Source of the DNA: an uncultured Pelagibacteraceae bacterium
GTDB lineage: Bacteria; Pseudomonadota; Alphaproteobacteria; Pelagibacterales; Pelagibacteraceae
Assembly (NCBI GenBank): GCA_902603625.1
Contig: CACKVM010000006.1
Span: forward strand, 1 to 37,166
DNA length: 37,166 bases
Reading direction: 5' to 3'
In this document: one piece after another, positions 23,196 to 31,711 of the stretch
How positions within the stretch are numbered: position 1 is the first letter of the stretch
How the letters are laid out: each line of letters starts with the position of its first letter
The notes under the pieces: model-generated
What the model was told of the DNA's origin: nothing
What the model saw: the letters and a program-made list of their open reading frames with translations, nothing else
Databases searched by the model: none
Made by a program: the position numbers and the translations under genes

Positions 23196-24260
23196 ATGAG
23201 TTTAGAACTTAAAGGAGTAGATAAAAAGGTTGGCGATGAGACTCATATCTATACTACAGATTTAAAATTTGAAAAAAATACTATAAATGTTTTGCTAGGT
23301 TCTACTTTAGCTGGAAAAACAACATTGATGCAATTAATGGCAGGTTTAGATAAACCTACAACAGGAGAAATTTGGTTTAATCAAAAAAATGTAACTGGTG
23401 TAAAAGTCCAAAAAAGAAATGTATCGATGGTTTATCAACAATTTATAAATTATCCAAATTTCACAGTTTATGAAAATATTGCATCACCTCTAAGAATAAC
23501 TCAAATAGATAAAATGGAAATTGATAAAAGGGTAAACAAAGTTGCTGAATTATTAAAATTGACAAACATGTTAAATAAAAAACCAAATGAATTATCAGGA
23601 GGCCAACAACAAAGAACAGCTCTAGCAAGAGCTTTGGTAAAAGACTCTGATCTTATTTTATTGGATGAACCTTTAGCTAATTTAGATTTTAAATTAAGAG
23701 AGGAACTTAGAGAGGAACTACCTAAATTGTTTAGAGACAGAGACTGTATAGTTGTTTATGCAACAACAGAACCATCTGACGCATTATTAATTGGAGGTTA
23801 TACAGCAACTCTTTTAGAGGGAAAAGTAATACAACATGGAAAAACTTTAGATGTATACAATAAACCAAACAACTTAGACTCAGCAAAAGTTTTTAGTGAT
23901 CCACCAATGAATATTGCTGAAATAAATAAAAAAGGAGAACTTTGTTCTTTGGCAACTGATAATGTAAGTTGGAAACCGAATTTAACATTAAAAGATGGAT
24001 CTTACAAAGTAGGAATTAGACCTCATAACATAACAACATATAGAGAAGGTAAAAATTCTGTTGAGATTAATGGTAAAGTATTAATATCTGAACTTAGCGG
24101 CTCAGAAAGTATGATTCATTTTACTAATGGTGATCTAAATTGGGTTTCATTGTCAGAAGGAATTCATCAGAAAGCCGTTGGTGAAAAAACTAAATTATTT
24201 ATGAATTCAGATGAGTTTTTGTATTTTGATAGTGAAAACAGATTGGTAGGAAATGTCTAA
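23196..24260 (+). CDS. glpS: ABC transporter ATP-binding protein, glycerol type (GlpS-like)
   Basis: 354 aa, MalK/UgpC-like length with a C-terminal TOBE-type domain (VGIRPHNITTYREG). Walker A GSTLAGKT (35-42), signature LSGGQ (133-137) and Walker B LILLDEP (153-159) are intact. The switch-loop histidine is missing: where relatives read THD, this has YATTEPSDA with Thr191 in the His place. It likely pairs with the next ATPase as a heterodimer, with one weakened ATP site. It overlaps glpT by 8 nt. Which of the two genes is formally glpS or glpT is assigned by order only. Confidence 0.85.
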   Translation: MSLELKGVDKKVGDETHIYTTDLKFEKNTINVLLGSTLAGKTTLMQLMAGLDKPTTGEIWFNQKNVTGVKVQKRNVSMVYQQFINYPNFTVYENIASPLRITQIDKMEIDKRVNKVAELLKLTNMLNKKPNELSGGQQQRTALARALVKDSDLILLDEPLANLDFKLREELREELPKLFRDRDCIVVYATTEPSDALLIGGYTATLLEGKVIQHGKTLDVYNKPNNLDSAKVFSDPPMNIAEINKKGELCSLATDNVSWKPNLTLKDGSYKVGIRPHNITTYREGKNSVEINGKVLISELSGSESMIHFTNGDLNWVSLSEGIHQKAVGEKTKLFMNSDEFLYFDSENRLVGNV

Positions 24261-25320
24261 GATTACATTAAAAGATTTAAGTCATAGTTATTTACAATTT
24301 CCAACTAAAAATGAAGATTGGGCAATTAAGAATGTAAATATTGATTGGCATGATGGTGGAGCTTATGCATTGTTAGGTCCTTCTGGTTGTGGAAAAACAA
24401 CGCTACTCAATATCATTTCTGGCCTTATAAATCCAACTAAGGGACAAATTTTATTTGATAATGAGAATATTACTCAAAAAAATCCTGTTGAGAGAAATAT
24501 TGCTCAAATTTTTCAATTTCCAGTTATTTACGACACTATGACAGTGTTTGATAATCTAGCTTTTCCACTTCGAAACAGAAAAATACCAGAAGAAGAAATT
24601 GAAAATAAAGTTAAAGAAATATCTAATATGTTAGAGCTAACACCAACTTTATATAATAGAGCATCAGGTTTAACCGCAGATGGAAAACAAAAAATTTCTT
24701 TGGGAAGGGGGCTAGCAAGATCTGACGTAAATGTAATTATGTTTGATGAACCACTTACAGTGATTGACCCTCATCTTAAATGGGTCTTAAGATCAAAATT
24801 AAAAGAACTTCATCAAAAAATAAAAAGAACGATGATTTACGTCACACATGATCAAACAGAGGCACTTACTTTTGCTGATCAGGTTGTTGTAATGCATGAG
24901 GGTCAGATAGTACAAACTGGAACTCCAGTAGAATTATTTGAAAAACCTAAACATACATTTGTTGGACACTTTATTGGTTCTCCGGGTATGAATATATTAC
25001 CTTGCAAAATCGATAATGGTTTAATTTTTATTAACAGCACAAATATTGAAATTTCAAATTCCAAATTAAATAACACCAGTTATTCAAAAGTAGAGCTAGG
25101 TATAAGACCTGAGTTTATATCTTTTGATAAAAAAGGTTTACCTGTGAAAGTTACAAATGTTAGTCATACTGGAAAGAATAACATTATTGAAACCGAAAGC
25201 GATGGTGGAAAAATTAAGTTGATTACTAAAGCTTCAGTAAAAATACCTGAGGGATCAGCTTTCTTAAATTTTAAAAAAGATCGCACCTATGTTTATAAAG
25301 ATGATTGGATTGTAGAATAA
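24253..25320 (+). CDS. glpT: ABC transporter ATP-binding protein, glycerol type (GlpT-like)
   Basis: 355 aa. Walker A GPSGCGKT (42-49), Walker B VIMFDEP (161-167) and switch VTHDQTEA with His199 are intact. The ABC signature is decayed: at the LSGGQ place it reads LTADGKQ (140-146). This complements the partner ATPase, which has a good signature but no switch His. A TOBE-type C-terminal domain (VELGIRPEFISFD) is present. It overlaps the partner by 8 nt at the start, and its stop shares one base with the next ATG (TAATG). It is an ATPase, unrelated to the E. coli glycerol-3-phosphate antiporter also called GlpT. Confidence 0.85.
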   Translation: MSKITLKDLSHSYLQFPTKNEDWAIKNVNIDWHDGGAYALLGPSGCGKTTLLNIISGLINPTKGQILFDNENITQKNPVERNIAQIFQFPVIYDTMTVFDNLAFPLRNRKIPEEEIENKVKEISNMLELTPTLYNRASGLTADGKQKISLGRGLARSDVNVIMFDEPLTVIDPHLKWVLRSKLKELHQKIKRTMIYVTHDQTEALTFADQVVVMHEGQIVQTGTPVELFEKPKHTFVGHFIGSPGMNILPCKIDNGLIFINSTNIEISNSKLNNTSYSKVELGIRPEFISFDKKGLPVKVTNVSHTGKNNIIETESDGGKIKLITKASVKIPEGSAFLNFKKDRTYVYKDDWIVE

Positions 25321-26186
25321 TGAATAAAACTGTTAATCAAAAAGCTTGGTTTTTTGTTATACCTGTTTTTGTATTAGTTGCGTTTAATGCAATCATTCCA
25401 CTTATGACGGTTGTAAATTATGCTTTTCAAGAAACTTTTGGAAACAATCAATTTATGTGGGAAGGGACTAGGTGGTTTAAACAAATTTTAATCTCTGAGA
25501 GATTTCATGCTGCATTGGGTAGACAAGTTTTATTTACTTTAATAATTTTAGCGATTCAGATCCCACTTGGTATTTTCATAGCTCTTAATATGCCGAAAGA
25601 GGGACTAGGAGTTCCAATATGTTTAGTATTAATGTCTATGCCACTTTTAATTCCTTGGAATGTAGTAGGAGCGATGTGGAACATATTTGCTCTCCCAGAC
25701 ATTGGTTTTCTTGGACACTCATTGAATGCATTAGGGTTTGATTATAATTTTACTCAACAAAGTGGAGATGCTTGGTTTACCACTATATTAATGGATGTTT
25801 GGCATTGGACATCATTAGTAGTTTTACTTTCATATGCAGGATTAAGATCTATTCAACCAGCTTATTATCAAGCTGCAGAAATTGATGGAGCAACAAGATG
25901 GGCTGTATTTAGACATATAGAATTACCTAAAATGAAAAAAGTTTTAACCATAGCTATATTATTGAGATTTATGGATAGTTTTATGATTTATACAGAACCT
26001 TTCGTTCTAACAGGGGGAGGGCCGGGAAATGCCACAGCTTTTCTATCCATTGATTTAGTAAAAATGGCATTAGGACAATTTGATTTAGGACCTGCTGCAG
26101 CGATGTCTTTGATCTATTTTTTCATAGTACTAACTGTTTGTTGGGTCTTTTACAATTTGATGATGAGAAACGAGAGTAATTCATGA
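25320..26186 (+). CDS. glpP: ABC transporter permease, glycerol type (GlpP-like)
   Basis: 288 aa from the ATG at 25320, which overlaps the previous stop. A reading from 25305 adds five residues inside the previous gene. It is a MalF/UgpA-type inner-membrane permease with six or so hydrophobic segments and the coupling loop YYQAAEIDGATRWAVFRHIELPKMK. It overlaps the next permease by 4 nt (ATGA). It forms the channel together with GlpQ. Confidence 0.88.
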   Translation: MNKTVNQKAWFFVIPVFVLVAFNAIIPLMTVVNYAFQETFGNNQFMWEGTRWFKQILISERFHAALGRQVLFTLIILAIQIPLGIFIALNMPKEGLGVPICLVLMSMPLLIPWNVVGAMWNIFALPDIGFLGHSLNALGFDYNFTQQSGDAWFTTILMDVWHWTSLVVLLSYAGLRSIQPAYYQAAEIDGATRWAVFRHIELPKMKKVLTIAILLRFMDSFMIYTEPFVLTGGGPGNATAFLSIDLVKMALGQFDLGPAAAMSLIYFFIVLTVCWVFYNLMMRNESNS

Positions 26187-26983
26187 AAAAATTTAAATGG
26201 TTAGTACCAACAATTTACATAATTTTTTTAATGTTACCAATTTATTGGTTATTGAATATGTCTTTTAAAACCACAACTGAAATTATTAATACTTATACAT
26301 TATGGCCACAAGAATTTACTTTAGATAATTATAAAAAAATTTTTACCGACAGTACTTGGTATACTGGATATTTAAATTCAATCTATTATGTCGTTCTAAA
26401 TACAATTATATCAGTAGCAGCTGCGCTTCCTGCAGCTTATGCTTTCTCTAGGTATAAATTTTTAGGAGATAAACATTTATTTTTCTGGCTTTTAACTAAC
26501 AGAATGGCTCCACCAGCAGTTTTTGCATTACCTTTTTTTCAATTTTATTCTTCAGTAAATCTTTTTGACACACATGTAGCAGTAGCCTTATCTCATTGTT
26601 TATTTAATATTCCTTTAGCAGTCTGGATTTTAGAGGGATTTATGTCATCTGTGCCAAAAGAATTAGATGAGACTGCTTACGTGGATGGTTATTCATTTTG
26701 GAAATTTTTCTTTAAAATTTTTATTCCAACAATCACGGCAGGGATTGGAATCACAATGTTTTTCTGTTTTATGTTTTCTTGGGTAGAATTATTATTAGCA
26801 AAAACGTTAACAGCTGTGGCTGCAAAACCGATTGCAGCTACAATGACAAGAACAGCCAGTACATCAGGTTATGAACTAGGATTATTAGCGGCCGCGGGTA
26901 GTTTAACTATTATTCCAGGTGCAATAGTTATCTATTTTGTCAGAAACTATATTGCGAAAGGATTTGCTTTGGGTAGAGTATGA
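26183..26983 (+). CDS. glpQ: ABC transporter permease, glycerol type (GlpQ-like)
   Basis: 266 aa, MalG/UgpE-type permease. Hydrophobic N-terminus (LVPTIYIIFLMLPIYWLLNMSF), conserved NTIISVAAALPAAYAFSRYKF and the coupling loop PKELDETAYVDGYSFWKFFFKIFIP. It is the second channel half with GlpP. It overlaps both neighbours by 4 nt (ATGA), so the whole set is translated in a chain. It is not the glycerophosphodiesterase that carries the same symbol in E. coli. Confidence 0.88.
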   Translation: MKKFKWLVPTIYIIFLMLPIYWLLNMSFKTTTEIINTYTLWPQEFTLDNYKKIFTDSTWYTGYLNSIYYVVLNTIISVAAALPAAYAFSRYKFLGDKHLFFWLLTNRMAPPAVFALPFFQFYSSVNLFDTHVAVALSHCLFNIPLAVWILEGFMSSVPKELDETAYVDGYSFWKFFFKIFIPTITAGIGITMFFCFMFSWVELLLAKTLTAVAAKPIAATMTRTASTSGYELGLLAAAGSLTIIPGAIVIYFVRNYIAKGFALGRV

Positions 26984-27339
26984 TATTTACAAATTCATTT
27001 GCTGCAAACTCTTGGGACTCAGTAGCAAAATCCCAAGAAAAAGGTTTTTTTGATTTTGAGTTTATTACTTGGATGGCATGGACTTGGCAGACAGCTACAT
27101 TCTTTTTATTTATTGTTTTATGTTTTGTTATAATGGTTTTATGGGAAAAAAAAAAACCAGGTGGGAGCCCAAGAAAAGGTATCTTAGGATTAGATACAAC
27201 AAGGGGGGATAGATTGTTTATTTCGCTACTAAGCTCAGCCTATATTCATTTAGGTTGGTTAGGTTTGATTGGACCAATGTTGTGGATTGCAACTATTATT
27301 TCATTTATCTTTGCAATATTTGTTTTTAGGTACGTTTAA
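26980..27339 (+). CDS. glpU: Small integral membrane protein of glycerol ABC loci (GlpU-like, DUF2160)
   Basis: 119 aa with an N-terminal hydrophilic stretch, a first transmembrane segment (QTATFFLFIVLCFVIMVLW), a cytoplasmic loop (EKKKPGGSPRKGILGLDTTRGDRLFISLL) and two further hydrophobic stretches to the C-terminus. Shape and position after glpQ match the small DUF2160 protein usually found in glycerol ABC transporter operons; its role there is not known to me. It overlaps glpQ by 4 nt. An A11 run at 27146-27156 inside the gene is a spot for replication slippage or sequencing error. Confidence 0.8.
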   Translation: MIFTNSFAANSWDSVAKSQEKGFFDFEFITWMAWTWQTATFFLFIVLCFVIMVLWEKKKPGGSPRKGILGLDTTRGDRLFISLLSSAYIHLGWLGLIGPMLWIATIISFIFAIFVFRYV

Positions 27340-27344
27340 ATATT

Positions 27345-28373
27345 ATGAAAAAAATAGTAATTATAGGAGCTGGAGCAATGGGCTCAGCTTTTTCTGTGCC
27401 TTGCGCAGATAATAAACATGATGTTTACCTAGTTGGGTCATTTTTAGAAGATGATTTAGTTGATGAAATTAATAAATTAGATAATTTTCATCCTGTTTTA
27501 AAATGTCAACTTCCAAAAAAATTAAATGTAATAAGGTTTTCTGAATTTAATGATCAAATTTATAAAGATATAGATTTATTAGTTGTTGGAGTAAGCTCTA
27601 AAGGAATAGATTGGATTGGAGATGAAATATCCAAAATTTATAGTGAAAAAACTGATATACTTTTACTTACAAAAGGTCTCACTATAATTAATAATCAATT
27701 TCAAACCTTAGCAGAAAAATTAAAACAAAGTTTAAATAAACACAAAATTAATAATCCTAAAATATCAGCAGTTGGAGGACCATGTTTAGCCAATGGTTTA
27801 GCTAACAGAATAAATAGTAGTGTAATACTTGCTAATGAAAATTTAGATATTGTTAAAAATATTGGAAAAATGATTTCCACAGAATATTACTCTACTGAAT
27901 ATTCGGATGATCTAATAGGGGTCGAGGTTTGTGCTGCTACAAAAAATATTTATTCTATGTTGATTGGAGCTTCAGAGGGATTAAGTAGCAAATCTCAAAG
28001 TTCAGAAATCAAAAAAAAATATTATTTAAATACTGCTGCATCTTTAGCTTATAAAGCAGTATCAGAAATGGAAAAATTAGTGAAAAAATTAAATGGAAAA
28101 TCACAAACAGCTTACGGATTAGCTGGATTGGGTGATTTATATGTAAGTTCAGCTGGAGGCAGAAATAGTAAAATGGGATTTCACCTTGGTCAAGGTCTTC
28201 TTTTTAAAGATGCGAAACAAAAATATATGAAAGAGGTAACAATTGAAGGTGCTGATTTAGCTTTTGCTATTGGTTCAAAAATTTTAAAAGAATTTGATTT
28301 AAATGAATTTCCTTTGTTATTCAGTGTAGTAGAATCTATTTGTAGGAATAAAAAGTTAGAAATAAATTGGTAA
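27345..28373 (+). CDS. gpsA: NAD(P)-dependent glycerol-3-phosphate dehydrogenase, GpsA type
   Basis: 342 aa. Rossmann motif IVIIGAGAMGSAF (about 4-16), LLTKGL with Lys110, GPCLANGLA (145-153), the catalytic-lysine region VEVCAATKNIYSM with Lys200, and YGLAGLGDLYVSSAGGRNSKMG all match GpsA. It interconverts sn-glycerol 3-phosphate and dihydroxyacetone phosphate with NAD(P). Being last in the glycerol operon (5 nt after glpU), it may run in the oxidative direction in place of the flavin enzyme GlpD, or serve phospholipid synthesis. It is somewhat divergent (GPCLANGLA versus the usual GPSFAKEVA). Its stop abuts the stop of convergent fhs with no gap. Confidence 0.88.
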   Translation: MKKIVIIGAGAMGSAFSVPCADNKHDVYLVGSFLEDDLVDEINKLDNFHPVLKCQLPKKLNVIRFSEFNDQIYKDIDLLVVGVSSKGIDWIGDEISKIYSEKTDILLLTKGLTIINNQFQTLAEKLKQSLNKHKINNPKISAVGGPCLANGLANRINSSVILANENLDIVKNIGKMISTEYYSTEYSDDLIGVEVCAATKNIYSMLIGASEGLSSKSQSSEIKKKYYLNTAASLAYKAVSEMEKLVKKLNGKSQTAYGLAGLGDLYVSSAGGRNSKMGFHLGQGLLFKDAKQKYMKEVTIEGADLAFAIGSKILKEFDLNEFPLLFSVVESICRNKKLEINW

Positions 28374-30059
28374 TTAAAATAAACCTTCAATTTCTCCTTT
28401 TTTATTCAGCTTAATAGAGTCTGCTGCTGGAATTTTGGGTAAACCAGGCATTGTCATTATTGCTCCACATACTACAACAATAAATTCTGCTCCTGATGAC
28501 AGTCTAACTTCTCTAATTGGTAATGAATGCCCTGTAGGAGCTCCTTTGAGATTTGGATCTGTTGAGAAACTATATTGAGTTTTTGCAACACATATAGGTA
28601 ATTCACCATAACCAGCTTCTTCAAAGTTTTTTAATTGATCTATGATTTTACTATCTGCAATAACTTCATTTGCTCTATAAATCTCTTTTGCTATAGTTTC
28701 TAATTTTTTGAAAAGTGGCGTTTTACTTTCATATAAAAATTTAAATTTAGCTTCATTCTTTTCACATAAATCTGTTACATGTTTAGCTAAATCTTTTGTT
28801 CCTTCTCCACCATCAGCCCAATGCTTACATATACTTGCTTTAATTCCAAGATTTTTACAAAATTCAACTATAGCATTTATTTCTTTATTAGTGTCTTTTA
28901 TAAAATGATTTATAGCTACTGCTACAGGTAATCCAAACTTTTTTACATTTTCAATATGTCTTTCAAGATTTATCAATCCTTTTTTAAGTGCATCTATATT
29001 TTCATTTTTTAAATCATCTTTTGCAATACCACCATGCATTTTTAAGGCTCTAACAGTTGCTACTATAACAACGCAACTTGGTTTTAAATTTGATTTCCTA
29101 CATTTGATGTCTAAAAATTTTTCAGCTCCTAAATCTGCACCAAATCCAGCTTCAGTGACGACATAATCGGCAAGTTTTAATCCAGCTTTAGTTGCAATTA
29201 CAGAGTTACATCCATGAGCAATATTTGCAAACGGTCCACCATGAATAATCGCAGGATTATTTTCCAGTGTTTGTGTAACATTAGGTCTGATTGCTTCTTT
29301 AAGTAAAACAGTCATAGGTCCATGAGCATTTAAATCTTTAGCGTAGATTGGTTTTTTTTCTCTAGTGTATGCTACTGTGATATTTCCAATTCTTTTTTCT
29401 AAATCTTCAAGATTATTAGCTAGACAAAAGATAGCCATTATTTCTGAAGCTACTGTAATATCAAAACCATCTTCCCTTGGAAAACCATTAGCAATACCGC
29501 CAAGATTTATATTTATTGATCTTAAAGCTCTATCGTTCATATCCATGACTCTTTTCCAAACAATTCTTCTAACATCTATGTTTAATTTATTTCCCCAATA
29601 AATATGATTATCAATTAATGCTGACAAAAGATTATGAGCTGATGTTATTGCATGAAAATCTCCAGTAAAGTGAAGATTAATTTGTTCCATTGGGACTACT
29701 TGTGCATATCCTCCTCCTGCAGCACCACCCTTCATTCCAAAGGATGGACCTAGACTTGGTTCCCTTAAACATACAATAGATTTTTTTCCAATTTTATTTA
29801 GTCCATCGTTTAATCCGACAGAAGTGGTTGTTTTACCCTCACCAGCTGGAGTCGGAGTTATTGCTGTAACTAAAATTAATTTACCATCAGATTTATCTTT
29901 TAATGTATTTAAGTATTCCAGGTTTACTTTAGCAATATGTCTACCCATTGGGCTAAAAGCTGAACTTTCGTCCGGTACGTTTACTTTTGCTAAAATTTCC
30001 TTTATTGGAAGCATTTTTGCTTCACGAGCAATTTGAATATCTGATTTTATGTCGCTCAT
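28374..30059 (-). CDS. fhs: Formate-tetrahydrofolate ligase
   Basis: 561 aa, normal length. P-loop region [20 protein letters not shown] (64-83), then [38 protein letters not shown] and [19 protein letters not shown] near the C-terminus are diagnostic. It makes 10-formyl-THF from formate, ATP and THF, or runs in reverse to release formate with ATP gain. Beside demethylating enzymes the reverse direction fits one-carbon oxidation to formate. It is divergent from soxB across a 125-bp AT-rich region and convergent with gpsA. Confidence 0.96.
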   Translation of the reverse strand: MSDIKSDIQIAREAKMLPIKEILAKVNVPDESSAFSPMGRHIAKVNLEYLNTLKDKSDGKLILVTAITPTPAGEGKTTTSVGLNDGLNKIGKKSIVCLREPSLGPSFGMKGGAAGGGYAQVVPMEQINLHFTGDFHAITSAHNLLSALIDNHIYWGNKLNIDVRRIVWKRVMDMNDRALRSININLGGIANGFPREDGFDITVASEIMAIFCLANNLEDLEKRIGNITVAYTREKKPIYAKDLNAHGPMTVLLKEAIRPNVTQTLENNPAIIHGGPFANIAHGCNSVIATKAGLKLADYVVTEAGFGADLGAEKFLDIKCRKSNLKPSCVVIVATVRALKMHGGIAKDDLKNENIDALKKGLINLERHIENVKKFGLPVAVAINHFIKDTNKEINAIVEFCKNLGIKASICKHWADGGEGTKDLAKHVTDLCEKNEAKFKFLYESKTPLFKKLETIAKEIYRANEVIADSKIIDQLKNFEEAGYGELPICVAKTQYSFSTDPNLKGAPTGHSLPIREVRLSSGAEFIVVVCGAIMTMPGLPKIPAADSIKLNKKGEIEGLF

Positions 30060-30108
30060 TGAATTTTATAAAAATATAAAAAATCTGGTCGATTAGTATC
30101 TCTTTTTA

Positions 30109-30138
30109 TTGCCTTTGGAAATATCTAAAAATTATATA
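30109..30138 (+). promoter_or_regulatory. Candidate promoter for soxBDAG
   Basis: TTGCCT (30109-30114) and TATATA (30133-30138) spaced 18 nt, in the fhs/soxB divergent region, about 47 nt before the soxB ATG. The AT richness makes the -10 choice uncertain. Confidence 0.3.
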
Positions 30139-30184
30139 TAAAAAAAATATGAACTATTTATACTCATTATTATAAAATTTGATT

Positions 30185-31441
30185 ATGCAAAAATATTCAG
30201 TTTTCAATCTTGTTAAAAATGCCCTTTCAAATCATGAAAATTGGGACTTGGCTTGGAAAGACCCAACTCCAAAGGAAGAGTATGATGTTGTTATTATTGG
30301 CGGCGGCGGACATGGTTTAGCAACAGCATACTATTTAGCAAAAGAACATAATATCACTAATGTTGCTATTATCGAAAAAGGTTGGATTGGTGGAGGTAAT
30401 GTTGGTCGAAATACTACAATAATCAGATCAAATTATATGCATGATGACAATGCATTATTTAGTGAATTTGGAATGGATCTTTGGAGAAGAATGAGTCAAG
30501 ACTTAAATTACAATGTGATGTTTTCTCCAAGAGGAATTATTAATCTTGCTCACTCAGATGCACAAATGAATACTTACGCTCGAAGAGGAAATTCGATGAG
30601 ATTGAATGGTATCGATGCGGTACTTTTAAATAGGGAGGAGGTGAAAGAAATTATTCCTATGGCTGACTTTTCTGAGAATGTTAGATTTCCAATTTTTGGA
30701 GGACTAATGCAGCCAAGTGCAGGCACCGCTAGACACGATGCTGTTGCTTGGGGTTATGCACGTCAAGCAGACGATATGGGTGTAGATATAATTCAAAATT
30801 GTGAGGTTATTGGATTTGATGTGTCTGCAGGAAAAATTAATGGAGTGAGAACTTCTCGTGGAGATATCAAGGCAAAAAAAATTGGATTATGTGTTGCAGG
30901 TAGCACAAATATTTTAGCAGAAAAATTAAATATGACATTACCAATTGAGACTCATTTACTACAAGCATGTGTATCTGAACCGGTAAAACCAGTTTTAGAT
31001 AAAGTAGTTACTTTTGGTGCTGGACATTTTTATATAAGCCAGTCTGACAAAGGTGAAATGGTTATGGGTGGTGACCTTGATGGCTACAATAGTTATGCAC
31101 AAAGAGGTAATCTTCCAACTCTTCAACATGTTCTAACTGAAGGAATTGCAATGATGCCTTTCTTAAGTAAATTGAAAATGCTTAGAACTTGGGGTGGAAT
31201 AATGGATATGTCCATGGACGGCTCACCAATAATAGACAAAACTCATATTGAAGGTTTGTATTTAAATTGTGGTTGGTGTTATGGTGGATTTAAAGCTACA
31301 CCGGCATCTGGTTGGACATTTGCACACACGATTGCACAGGATAGAGTTCATCAATTAAATGCAGGCTATAGTTTGAATAGATTTAATACTGGTCACTTAC
31401 TTGACGAAAAGGGACTTGGTACCAAAACCTGGATTTCGTAA
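30185..31441 (+). CDS. soxB: Heterotetrameric sarcosine oxidase-type beta subunit (SoxB)
   Basis: 418 aa from the ATG at 30185. A TTG two codons earlier is also in frame but less likely. FAD site YDVVIIGGGGHGLATAYYLA (33-52), then WIGGGNVGRNTTIIRSNY, and TARHDAVAWGYAR where His184 matches the covalent flavin histidine of SoxB proteins. It catalyses oxidative N-demethylation together with SoxD, SoxA and SoxG. The same architecture is used by N-methylglutamate dehydrogenase (MgdA), and with mgsABC/gmaS in this window that is a real alternative. No Shine-Dalgarno is seen. Confidence 0.9.
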   Translation: MQKYSVFNLVKNALSNHENWDLAWKDPTPKEEYDVVIIGGGGHGLATAYYLAKEHNITNVAIIEKGWIGGGNVGRNTTIIRSNYMHDDNALFSEFGMDLWRRMSQDLNYNVMFSPRGIINLAHSDAQMNTYARRGNSMRLNGIDAVLLNREEVKEIIPMADFSENVRFPIFGGLMQPSAGTARHDAVAWGYARQADDMGVDIIQNCEVIGFDVSAGKINGVRTSRGDIKAKKIGLCVAGSTNILAEKLNMTLPIETHLLQACVSEPVKPVLDKVVTFGAGHFYISQSDKGEMVMGGDLDGYNSYAQRGNLPTLQHVLTEGIAMMPFLSKLKMLRTWGGIMDMSMDGSPIIDKTHIEGLYLNCGWCYGGFKATPASGWTFAHTIAQDRVHQLNAGYSLNRFNTGHLLDEKGLGTKTWIS

Positions 31442-31711
31442 ATGCTTCATATTAAATGTCCTCACTGTGGAATGAGATCACAGAATGAATTTTCATATGG
31501 AGGCGATGCGACTGTCAAAAGGCCAGAATTAGGAAAAGAAATATCTGATCAAGATTGGGATAATTTTGTTTATAATAGGAAAAGCTTGAGAGGAAAGCAT
31601 TGGGAGTTATGGCAACATTTATCAGGTTGCAGACAATGGATTAAAGTTTATAGAGATACAGCTACTCACGAAATTTTTAAAACTCTTAAAGCAAACGAAG
31701 AAATCTCATAA
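31442..31711 (+). CDS. soxD: Heterotetrameric sarcosine oxidase-type delta subunit (SoxD)
   Basis: 89 aa. Begins MLHIKCPHCGMRSQNEFSYG with a CxxC pair, and HLSGCRQWIKVYRDTATHEI supplies another Cys, matching the zinc-binding small subunit of heterotetrameric sarcosine oxidases. It starts immediately after the soxB stop and overlaps soxA by 1 nt. Confidence 0.93.
   Translation: MLHIKCPHCGMRSQNEFSYGGDATVKRPELGKEISDQDWDNFVYNRKSLRGKHWELWQHLSGCRQWIKVYRDTATHEIFKTLKANEEIS

Noticed and set aside
27146-27156. A11 run in glpU as a frameshift or phase-variable tract
   Set aside because: The frame is intact and the protein has the expected length; similar A runs occur all over this AT-rich sequence.
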